Source: Trissonchulus latispiculum
Taxonomy: Eukaryota > Nematoda > Enoplea > Enoplida > Ironidae
Length of the DNA stretch: 64,000 nt
Reading direction: 5' to 3'
Assembly (NCBI GenBank): GCA_030248195.1
Contig: JASAND010027968.1
Coordinates: forward strand, 1-64,000
Part shown: piece after piece, positions 46,301 through 58,300 of the stretch
Layout of the letters: the number at the start of each line of letters is the position of its first letter
How positions within the stretch are numbered: the first letter of the stretch is position 1
Notes under the pieces: generated by a model
Told to the model about the DNA's origin: nothing
Seen by the model: the letters and a program-made list of their open reading frames with translations, nothing else
Database searches by the model: none
Program-made: the position numbers and the translations under genes

Positions 46301-49300
46301 CGCAGAAAACTAAAGTTCAAAAGTTGCTTAATTGTCAACTCTACCACATTACTACTGCTCAACTAAGCGGGCAGGGCATTCTTTACGGGAGAGAGGCAAG
46401 CGCCCCCCACCCCACAAATTGCCCCCTCCCGGGATATTTTTGGTGCCCAAATTCTTGGCAAAATAGGAAAAGAGATATTTTCGTGAAAATGACTACTTAT
46501 AACCTTAATCCAGGCATTTTTGAGAAATGTTTGCGTTTCTACCTGCATAATACGCCAAAATACCAATTTTTGGCTCATTTTTGCAATAAAACCTCACGCC
46601 CTCGAAAATTTCTCTCCAGCCTCCCTCCGGGAAACAATCCCTATTAAAAAACCCATGTCTATGGACATAAAGAGAGAGAGCCAAGTTCACATGTCTACAC
46701 TTACATGCAAATTCTACAAGAAACCAAAATATACACTAGGTCATACCTAACGCTAACATAGAGATCCGGGACTTTGGGACTGGGTAGACGCACTAGGCCT
46801 GAGACGCGATGACGCGCAGCGGCTATCGTAATCTGACTCTGCGTCTGCGCTGACGGAATGTCCAGGCGAAAGTTGGACTGCTGAAACTGATGACAGCTCG
46901 ACTCGGATCCAATCTCAAACGCATACTGACCTAAAACAGAATGCCAGCAAAAAATGAAAGAGAAAATGAAAAAAACATGAAAAAGTAAACAGAAAATAAA
47001 GCAAAAACATGAAAAAGAAAACAGAAAATAAAGCAAAAACATGAAAAAGAAAACAGAAAATAAAGCAAAAACATGAAAAAGAAAACAGAAAATAAAGCAA
47101 AAACATGAAAAAGAAGAGAGAAACATCAAAAATTTTAGGACTAAAAGGGACCCCTCTTTATTAAGTCCCTCCCCCATTTCAAAGCATGTTGATAATTTAT
47201 TTTGGCGAGATCCAAAAACTTGTCCAAAATCTATACCAAACACACAATATGTTATTAATGTTAGTAAAGGCCACCATGTTTTTTTGTAGAAAATTTTTTA
47301 CTTGATTTTAATATTTAAACTGCCAGCTTGTCTGTATGATTCAACGCAAGAAAAAAATCTGTACGTAAAAGATAAAATCCTAAAACAAAAAAGTGACAAA
47401 GACGTCTTTACGTACCCGCAAATGGTAAACAGTATTCATTGGCGCCTTTTTTGACCGTCAACTTTGACCTTGGCAAACTACGATCCTTGGAAGATGTAAG
47501 AATACAGTTCTGAAAAAAACAGTTAAAACACACAGTGGAACCACAAAAAGACTACAAGAAAAATCTTTAGCAAAATTCAAACCTTAAAAAATTATTCGAC
47601 ACATTTGAAAAACAGCTCGGTCATAAAGAATAGCCAAATCGCTCCTCATAAAAATGCCAGCCCCCCCTCCCTCCAATCCCAGAAGGACTCCCTTCATGGT
47701 GTCATGCTATTTGAATTTTTTAAAAATTTTAAAGCTAAATTTTAAATTTTTATTTTAATAACAACAAAGTCCCGTGCACACGAAAACAGCAGCAGAAAAC
47801 AACAAGAACCACAGGTTGGTTACCCACCATAGGCAATGCCGGAAAGCAGACGATAGCTAAAATTGTGGGGGGGACCCGAAAATATGGTTCCAAAAAATGG
47901 AAAGTTGAAACAAAAAAGAACAGCAGCACCAGGCTTACCAGTACAGCATCATGTGTACTGAGCACTTTCAGCCTAAATCCGTCCTGCTGCCACAGCAGGT
48001 GATCCAGATTTTGATCCACCATCACAACTTCCTGGTCCTCTGATCCACTCCAACACTTTCCCTCTCCCTCAATCCAAACTGGAAAAATGAGAGAAAAAAT
48101 GAAAACGTGAAAAGAAAAATAAATTTTATGGCAACACTGAAACCAATTACTAAACAAAGAAATTCTGTAATCACATTGCAAAAGCTCAGGGAATAAAAGA
48201 AATCTGTTGCTCTAGAAAGCCGTTTTAAAGATAGATAACTTCATTTTAGCTCAGAAACCACTGAGACAAATGAATTATACAAATTTTGTAATTTAAATTA
48301 ACACAAAAAAGGCCAAGTTAATGTTGACAATTTAAATAAATGTAAATATATAAATTTTAAATTGCATCAAATAAGGCATTCTATTTCACCGCAAATCCCA
48401 GTTTAAAGTTTTCGCTCGCGAATTATCAAAATCCCATTGTCAACTAAATTTCCAGAAAACAGTACGTAACTTTACAACAATAATTACAACCAGAATTTTT
48501 GGGAGAGCCCACCCTCCCCAGCCAAAATGTTTACCTGTATAGGTTCCAGGAAGTACGTTTAGGAACTGAAATTCCTGTGGAGAGGTTTTGGAGGTCGGCA
48601 AAGAAATCTTTTCCAACACTGCGCCCGATTCCTTTTGCTTCAAGCCCACCAGCACATTATCACATGAGCCTAAAAATAGGTAAAACAAAAAACTAATGTT
48701 AATAATATAATCATGTAATACATATACACTCTGTTATCAGAACAAAAACTATGCTCTGCAAACTAAGGTTCTCTCCCACAAATTGACACAGAGAGAAGTG
48801 TATAATATTTACTGTTAACGCAGACTACAAAACAAGTACAAACTTTTTTCGTCTGCTTTTGTGCTGCTACAACCCGAAATAATCGCAGGTACGCATTAAT
48901 ACGTACCGGATATGCAGTGAACCTTGCCGGATATAGACCCCTTAAATTGACCAAATTTCAGGGGTTGGACCAGGGCTTGACCCAAAGTAGCCTTTAGATG
49001 ATGCGGCAGTATGGATAGGCCGGCTTTCTTTTCTGCCGGCAAAAGCTGGGGCTAAACAAAATAAATCGCACCCACACAAAAATACACTAAGATCGTTCAA
49101 AAAATTTATCAAATTCAAATGAATCTATACAAAATTAGTATTTATAGCAGAAATTTTTTGGAGGGCTCTCCCAGGTGAATGCTCAGAATTAGGTAAAAAT
49201 CGTATGGGGGGCCGTCGAGGCTTCAAAAATTAACATGGTCTATAAACCCTATGTTAAAATGATCCCAAGTTTTCAGTGCATCTAACTGATGTCGAAACAA

Positions 49301-52300
49301 GCCGATTTTATCACAGTTCTAGAAAGGTTAATCAACTCCATTTCCCCTATTTAGGCATCTCCCCATATTTGTCGGTTAGGAAAAGAAAAAGAAAAAATTT
49401 CAAAGTCGAAAAAAGAAGCCAAATGACGACTTTGCAAATTTCAATAATAATCTTAAAAGTCGGGGGTCAGGTTGGTCAGGAAAAAACGGAATTAGAAGAA
49501 GAAGAAGAAAACATTTATTCGCAAAAAGAAACAACATAACATGTTAGATAGTAACAAAATATTCATTGGGTGCATATATAGCCACTACAGTACACAGTGC
49601 GAATAAGACGAGAAAGGGCCAGCAACGCTGGTCATCTAACTCCCCGCCCTCGGACAAAATTTGACAGGTCTATAGTGCTTAACCTCTGTTTAAACAAGTA
49701 ATAAAAATGCTCCCCCGGAGCATGAAAAAGTAATATGGGTAGTTGTGAGGTTGTAAAATCAAGAGAGGAATAGTCTTAAAAATGCTTAATATGGGGCTAG
49801 GTTCAAAAAAAGAAGAGGACTAGGTTGTGAGCGAATTAATATGGGCACAGCTTCGCCGAGCAACCCATATTCGCGGACTGAAAAAGTTATATATTTTTAT
49901 ACGTACCAGTGTTCAGATTTAGTTACGGCACGTAAATAACATACGACTATGATAAACGGGTTTTAGTGGAAGCAAACATTTCTTTCGATAAACTCTTAAT
50001 ATTTATCTACTGAGCGTTTTAACCATTTGTAAGAAAAGTATATGTTTCAACAATAACTTCAGGATCAGGACACTCTCCGACGATCTTCTATTTCTATTCA
50101 ACCGTTAGCGTTACAATCATAGCTTTGGTTCTTTCTAGATGCTTGTCGTAGTCCAGCACAACCAAATTATATACTATATAGTTTACGTATATATAACTGC
50201 TGGAATTGTAATTATTGACTGACATTAATTGCTTTGTATATGGCAATCGCCATGACGAAGCGTGAAAGCCCGCGAATATGGATTGCTCGGCGAAGCTGTG
50301 CCCATATTAATTCGCTCACAACCTAGTCCTCTTCTTTTTTTGAACCTAGCCCCATATTAAGCATTTTTAAGACTAGTCCTCTCTTGATTTTACAACCTCA
50401 CAACTACCCATATTACTTTTTCATGCTCCGGAGGAGCATTTTTATTACTTGTCCTTCTGTCATTTTAAAGGTTCCCTTTCCAGCAGTGAGCTGACGCAGA
50501 TTAGGAGCTTGAAAAATGCAATAGGCAGGGCAAATGGGCTTTCATTTTTTACCAAACATGACTACTTTTGAAGACTTTAATTTTTGACCCACGCCGGCCA
50601 CCCACCCATAGGTCGGTGGAGCCACTTTTTGTGGCTGGTATAATGACAAAACTTGATCGCCTCGCCAAGGGCTTTCATTTGATACCAAACTTGACCACTT
50701 TTGAAGACTTTCATTTTTGACCCACACCGGACCCACTGTGGTTGGGCCACCCACCCACAGGCGGCTGGGGCAACTTTTTGTGGGTGGCATAATGACAAAA
50801 GTTGATCGCCTCGCCAAGGGCTTTCATTTGACACCAAACTTGACCACTTTTGAAGACTTTCATTTTTGACCCACACCGGACCCACAGTGGGTGAGGCACC
50901 CACCCACAGGTCGGTGGGGTCACTTTTTGTGGGTGGCATAATGACAAAAGTTGATCGCCTCGCCAAGGGCTTTCATTTGATGCCAAACTTGACCACTTTT
51001 GAAGACTTTCATTTTTGACCCACACCGGGCCCACTGTGGGTGGGGCACCCACCCACAAGTCGGTGGGGCCACATTTTGTGGGTAGCATAATGACAAAAGT
51101 TGATCGCCTCGCCAAGGGCTTTCATTTGATGCCAAACTTGACCACATTTGAAGACTTTCATTTTTGACCCACACCGGACCCACTGTGGGTGGGGTACCCA
51201 CCCACAGGTCGGTGGTGGCACTTTTTGGAGGTGGTATAATGACAAAAGTTGATCGCCTCGCCAAGGGCTTTCATTTGACACCAAACTTGACCACTTTTGA
51301 AGACTTTCATTTTTGACCCACACCGGACCCACTGTGGGTGGGGTACCCACCCACAGGTCGGTGGGGCCACTTTTTGGAGGTGGTATAATGACAAAAGTTG
51401 ATCGCCTCGCCAAGGGCTTTCATTTGACACCAAACTTGACCACTTTAGAAGACTTTCATTTTTGACCCACACCGGACCCACTGTGGGTGGGCCACCCACC
51501 CACAGGCCGCTGGGGCCACTTTTTGTGGGTGGCATTATGACAAAAGTTGATCGCCTCGCCAAGGGCTTTCATTGGACACCAAACTTAACCACTTTTGAAG
51601 ACTTTCATTTTTGACCCACACCGGACCCACTGTGGTTGGGCCACCCACCCACAGGCGGCTGGGGCAACTTTTTGTGGGTGGCATAATGACAAAAGTTGAT
51701 CGCCTCGCCAAGGGCTTTCATTTGACACCAAACTTGACCACTTTTGAAGACTTTCATTTTTGACCCACACCGGACCCACAGTGGGTGAGGCACCCACCCA
51801 CAGGTCGGTGGGGTCACTTTTTGTGGGTGGCATAATGCAGGGCTGTTGCGCAGCCTTCCTCAGAAAAAAGGAATAAAAAAAGGAGTTTTGAAACAGAAAA
51901 AAAGGAAAAAAAAGGAATTTTCCCGATGAAAACTGGCAAAAATAACAAACTTTAAAGGCTATTTTCTTGCTACTACGCTAACGCATTAATATTATTTTGC
52001 TTTAAAAATGTATTCTGATCTGATAGATTCGAGGAAGTCGAGCGATTTTTTTACATTGACATCCGAAAATGGCTCCTGAAATCTGTACTGCCGCTTGTAA
52101 ACTTTTATGCATATATACACAGACTTATAGTAGGCAGGGACTAGACAGTGATGGGTTTTTTAGGTTTTTATGATAAGTTGGAAAATTTTCAGATTTTTCT
52201 GATGTTGGATTTGGAAAAATTAAGTGCTGGAAATGTTCGAAAATTCCAAATTTTTTGAGAAATAAAATGGTCCAGATTCAAGTAACGGAATGCCAGGGAC

Positions 52301-55300
52301 TTCAAGAGCAACACTGAAGCTATGTTCTCTACTATAAGTAGTTTCTAGAAATGCGCCGGGGCCGCCACTACCGGGGCCAGGGCCGAGACCTGGAAATTGA
52401 GGGTCTAAATTAAAAAATTTTCAAAAAATTCTTAAAAATTGAAAGTTTGCGATTCCTAGCACACAGATGTTACAGTTGTTATTTTCATTCAAATCGGTGA
52501 GAAAACAAACTATTTGTAAACACTTTGACATCTTTTTGTCTTTCGAAATTTCGAACTTTGGGTCAAAAATTAGCAAAATTTCCCAAATTCTTCTAATTTT
52601 TAGAAAGTAAATTTCTAAGTCCTGACCGGGGCCTGACCACCGAGGCCGGGGAGAGGTCCCTGTGCATCCCTGGTAGTTTCTACCGCAATGGGTTTTCTGC
52701 AAAATCCAACCCTAGGTGGGAAGGTAGTCGATAAAATTGAGAAAACTGAGAAAAGAGAGAGAACTAAAACTGAAATAGCAGAAACATATTTTGTTCAAAA
52801 AATTTTAGCTCTAGAAGTTTTCACTATTCCAGAAAGAAAAGCAATTACCTTGGACGACAAAATTAAATAGAACCGGTCCAGGTTAACACGAACCTCCTAT
52901 CAAATTCCGCATTGTTAATACATTTCACTTTTAAACTGTATAAATAAGCTTGCATTCATAAAGAAAACAGGTTGTCATAGTATATAAACTATTTCAGATA
53001 TTTTAAAATCCCAAAGATAAAATGAGAAGTTTAGATAATGTTCGAAATTTTCTGCAAAGTCCTGGAAACGACCTACAACCATCAAAATTTATATAATCTT
53101 AGCGTTGCGTTTGCGTAACAAAAAATACATGTGCTGAAAATAAAATCGTTAAAATTTGCTATTTCGTGCACTCTAGAAACTGCAAAAGCTCAGCCGTTAC
53201 TATAGCTTAAAACTACACTTTTCCAGCCAAATAGATCAAAATACAAAACGTAAAGCCAATTCAAGTTATTATTAAATACGTCCAAAATATAGAACCAACT
53301 TTGAAATTAAAATCCATATGACCACATCCCGGCGAAGCCGGAAATTTTTGAAAAAATATAGGCAAAAACGTAAATTTTGCTTTAAAAGTTTGTAAATTCC
53401 TAGACTTTTTGAAGTCAGACAGAAAAAAAGGAAATAAAAGGAATTTTGGGCGAAAAAAAGGAAATAAAAGGAAGGTCTCGAAAAAAAAGGAAATAAAAGG
53501 AAAAAAAGGAACCGCAACAGGCCTGCATAATGACAAAAGTTGATCGCCTCGCCAAGGGCTTTCATTTGATGCCAAACTTGACCACTTTTGAAGACTTTCA
53601 TTTTTGACCCACACCGGGCCCACTGTGGGTGGGGCACCCACCCACAGGTCGGTGGGGCCACTTTTTGTGGGTAGCATAATGACAAAAGTTGATCGCCTCG
53701 CCAAGGGCTTTCATTTGATGCCAAACTTGACCACATTTGAAGACTTTCATTTTTGACCCACACCGGACCCACTGTGGGTGGGGTACCCACCCACAGGTCA
53801 GTGGTGGCACTTTTTGGAGGTGGTATAATGACAAAAGTTGATCGCCTCGCCAAGGGCTTTCATTTGACACCAAACTTGACCACTTTTGAAGACTTTCATT
53901 TTTGACCCACACCGGACCCACTGTGGGTGGGGTACCCACCCACAGGTCGGTGGGGCCACTTTGGAGGTGGTAAAATGACAAAAGTTGATCGCCTCGCCAA
54001 GGGCTTTCATTTGACACCAAACTTGACCACTTTAGAAGACTTTCATTTTTGACCCACACCGGACCCACTGTGGGTGGGCCACCCACCCACAGGCCGCTGG
54101 GGCCACTTTTTGTGGGTGGCATTATGACAAAAGTTGATCGCCTCGCCAAGGGCTTTCATTGGACACCAAACTTAACCACTTTTGAAGACTTTCATTTTTG
54201 ACCCACACCGGACCCACTGTGGGTGGGCCACCCACCCACAGGCCGCTGGGGCAACTTTTTGTGGGTGGCATAATGACAAAAGTTGATCGCCTCGCCAAGG
54301 GCTTTCATTTGACACCAAACTTGACCACTTTTGAAGACTTTCATTTTTGACCCACACCGGACCCACTGTGGTTGGGCCACCCACCCACAGGCGGCTGGGG
54401 CAACTTTTTGTGGGTGGCATAATGACAAAAGTTGATCGCCTCGCCAAGGGCTTTCATTTGACACCAAACTTGACCACTTTTGAAGACTTTCATTTTTGAC
54501 CCACACCGGGCCCACTGTGGGTGGGGCACCCACCCACAGGTCGGTGGGGCCACTTTTTGTGGGTAGCATAATGACAAAAGTTGATCGCCTCGCCAAGGGC
54601 TTTCATTTGATGCCAAACTTGACCACTTTTGAAGACTTTCATTTTTGACCCACACCGGACCCACAGTGGGTGAGGCACCCACCCACAGGTCGGTGGGGTC
54701 ACTTTTTGTGGGTGGCATAATGACAAAAGTTGATCGCCTCGCCAAGGGCTTTCATTTGATGCCAAACTTGACCACTTTTGAAGACTTTCATTTTTGACCC
54801 ACACCGGGCCCACTGTGGGTGGGGCACCCACCCACAGGTCGGTGGTGGCACTTTTTGGAGGTGGTATAATGACAAAAGTTGATCGCCTCGCCAAGGGCTT
54901 TCATTTGATGCCAAACTTGACCACTTTTGAAGACTTTCATTTTTGACCCACACCGGACCCACAGTGGGTGAGGCACCCACCCACAGGTCGGTGGGGTCAC
55001 TTTTTGTGGGTGGCATAATGACAAAAGTTGATCGCCTCGCCAAGGGCTTTCATTTGATGCCAAACTTGACCACTTTTGAAGACTTTCATTTTTGACCCAC
55101 ACCGGGCCCACTGTGGGTGGGGCACCCACCCACAGGTCGGTGGGGCCACTTTTTGTGGGTAGCATAATGACAAAAGTTGATCGCCTCGCCAAGGGCTTTC
55201 ATTTGATGCCAAACTTGACCACATTTGAAGACTTTCATTTTTGACCCACACCGGACCCACTGTGGGTGGGGTACCCACCCACAGGTCGGTGGTGGCACTT

Positions 55301-58300
55301 TTTGGAGGTGGTATAATGACAAAAGTTGATCGCCTCGCCAAGGGCTTTCATTTGACACCAAACTTGACCACTTTTGAAGACTTTCATTTTCAGGCCTCAT
55401 ACTACCCAAAATCAAAAAAGTAGGAAAAAATGTAGGAATATTTTGTAAAAAAGTAGGAAAAAGTAGGAATAAAAGTAGGAATTTTCTGAAAAAAAGTAGG
55501 AATTTTTGCAGATACGTCTTGTGAGTTACGCACTCAAATACGCAAATGAATGAAGGTATCGACAAATTTTACTTTAATTTGAGGCACTGGCATATCCAAG
55601 GTTTCGTGATGGTGGGTGTGGCCCCCAAGATAAACTTTGTCTACCGGGGAGGAGAGGAGGCCATGCGGTGGAGCCGTCCAGAAGTTGAAACCATTTTTTG
55701 AAATTAGATACATCTTCAAATCTTTACAACATCTAAAGACAAAAATAGAAAATTTATATGAAAATGCTAACTCATTTCTAGCTATTTTTTCTACATTTGA
55801 ATACCCGCCTTTCATTTGATTAGAGGTATATATCGAAATAGATTTTATTTTGAAACTATCTTAGAACTATCTTACCTGAATGGAAAGTCAACTATCACTG
55901 GCCCTTGAGGTAGCCAATTTGGATACCTCTTGAGCATGGGTGCACCCAGTGGATGTCCGATTTATCTACCCCTCGGAGTTTTTGGGAAAAAAGCAAAAAC
56001 GGAGCTATTTTCAATGCATAAAACTAAAAATAGGAAAATTTTCTCGTCAGTAGAGTTTCCTGCCTATCACAGTTTTTCTAATTTTTCTCGCCTGTTGCGC
56101 ATTTTTAGCTCAAGCTTTCAACCTTTTTGCGCCTGCGGCACCCTTCTGTTTTAAGTTTTGAAAATTTTTGCGCCTGTTCTATATCTAAATGTTTAAAGTT
56201 TTAAAGTTTTCCTGCCTGCAGAGCATTTGTGTCCGAATTCAATTTGAAGCATTTTTGCGAATACAGTCAAGCGGGAAAAACCACTTTTCAGATTTTTGCT
56301 CAGAACTTTTTACTGGTTTGAGTTGAGACATTAAAATACTGATTATACAGGCAACTAGTCGTAAGCTTTCTTATGAGCTGTAGAACAGCAACACAGCTAT
56401 AGAACCTCTAGGGTTCTATAGCTTAACTAAGGTGCGCCGTTAGTGAGAAAAATTGTCCCAAACTGGCGGGGAAAACCCAATGCGAGAAAAACCCATGTGC
56501 GGGAAAAACTCACCCCAAAAATTTTTTAGAAAGTTGCCAGGGGCATTTTTAACCGTTCCAAAGAGCGGATTGTTTTTAGTATGGAAGCATCAAAATATTA
56601 GTCTTTGTTGAAAAATTGAGGTCACAGTGACTTTTGAAAATTTGTATGTTTAACACATGAACCTAAGCAAATTTGGGAAATGTAAACGGATATCTGGATA
56701 ATTTTCTCAAATCGGCAATTATCCGGATATCCAGTGCCAATCACTAATAGTTTTCATTGAGTTGTCACAATACTCTCAAACAATAGTCCCCCAAAACGTG
56801 TGTGTAAAGCTGTTTTCTAACTGCTTGCCCGAGTTGAGAAAAATACGTGTTCAAAACAATCTGGTTGCGATTTTCAAAATTTCCCATTTTTGTTGCTGGG
56901 CTTAGGTAGAGATTTCACAGAGAGCACTCTGTTGGGCATAACATGTTCCCTAGGAGTACAAATGCGGACAATACTTGACCGACGGACCAGCACAGTTGAA
57001 ACTATTTTCCGAAACAGGGCCAGTTTCCGAAAACGAAAATAGATTTTCGCTGTTATCTCTTAAACCATAAGGAATCGAAGAACGCTCTACACATTGGGTT
57101 CGTATTGGGTTAGCACGTGTGGCTCAGTTGGTTAGAGCGTCTGCGCGTTAAGCAGAAGACGCGGGTTCGAACCCTGCCAGGTGACCAAAATTTTTCGGGT
57201 GCCTGGTGGAGTACAACTTTCATTTCTTTAACTTGGTGAGAGGATTCGAATGACTATAAGTGTAGTGTAGTGTTGGCCGTGTAGGGTGACAACAGTGGAG
57301 GTGATTGTGGATTAAACTAAATTCTCCAAAACTCGAATTTTCACGGCGCGAGTTATCTAAAATGTATTCTAGGCGAAACATTGTAGCAAATTTGAATGGA
57401 TATGAAATGAATGAGAAATGCGCGTTTAGGGGGCTACTTGGGTCAAAAACTCGACCCTCACCGATTTCGCTCAAATTATGCCCATTCATACTCTCTACTG
57501 CCCTAAATGATTCATTGAAATTTGTTGCGTCCAGGAATAGAAAAATTCAAAATTTCCAATTCCTATTAAAAATGGCTCAAAATCGGAACTTCAAATTTTT
57601 CGCTTCTGGCAACGATGATAACTTCCCTGTAACATATTCCCTGCTAACAAAGATCAAATATTCCAACCCTGACTCAAACTAGACATTGGCCATTCCCATG
57701 AACAGGTGGAATCGTTGATACAAAAATGTGATTGCCTAGCACGCCTTTAACAAAAGTAGGCGAAAAATATGTATATAATAGCGCCGAAGGCGCGAAAATT
57801 TTTTCAAATCTAGCGATTTAAAGTAACGTTAAGGACATTTTGGATTTTTTTCTGATCAGCTCGTAAAAAAGTAGGAAAAAGTAGGAATTTTCACCAAAAA
57901 GTAGGAAAAAAGTAGGAATGAAGAAAAAGTAGGAAAAAAGTAGGAAAAGTAGGAAGAGTATGAGGCCTGCATTTTTGACCCACACCGGACCCACTGTGGG
58001 TGGGGTACCCACCCACAGGTCGGTGGGGCCACTTTTTGGAGGTGGTATAATGACAGAAGTTGATCGCCTCGCCAAGGGCTTTCATTTGACACCAAACTTG
58101 ACCACTTTAGAAGACTTTCATTTTTGACCCACACCGGACCCACTGTGGGTGGGCCACCCACCCACAGGCCGCTGGGGCCACTTTTTGTGGGTGGCATTAT
58201 GACAAAAGTTGATCGCCTCGCCAAGGGCTTTCATTGGACACCAAACTTAACCACTTTTGAAGACTTTCATTTTTGACCCACACCGGACCCACTGTGGGTG

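Noticed and set aside
46701..47243. Phe/Leu-rich 180-codon minus frame
   Set aside because: Its 5' half is the 32-bp minisatellite. Only 46747-46930 is a real NOMO exon in that frame.
57220..57682. Frames of 89 and 125 codons on opposite strands
   Set aside because: They overlap each other inside the hAT-like insertion and match no transposase or other family.
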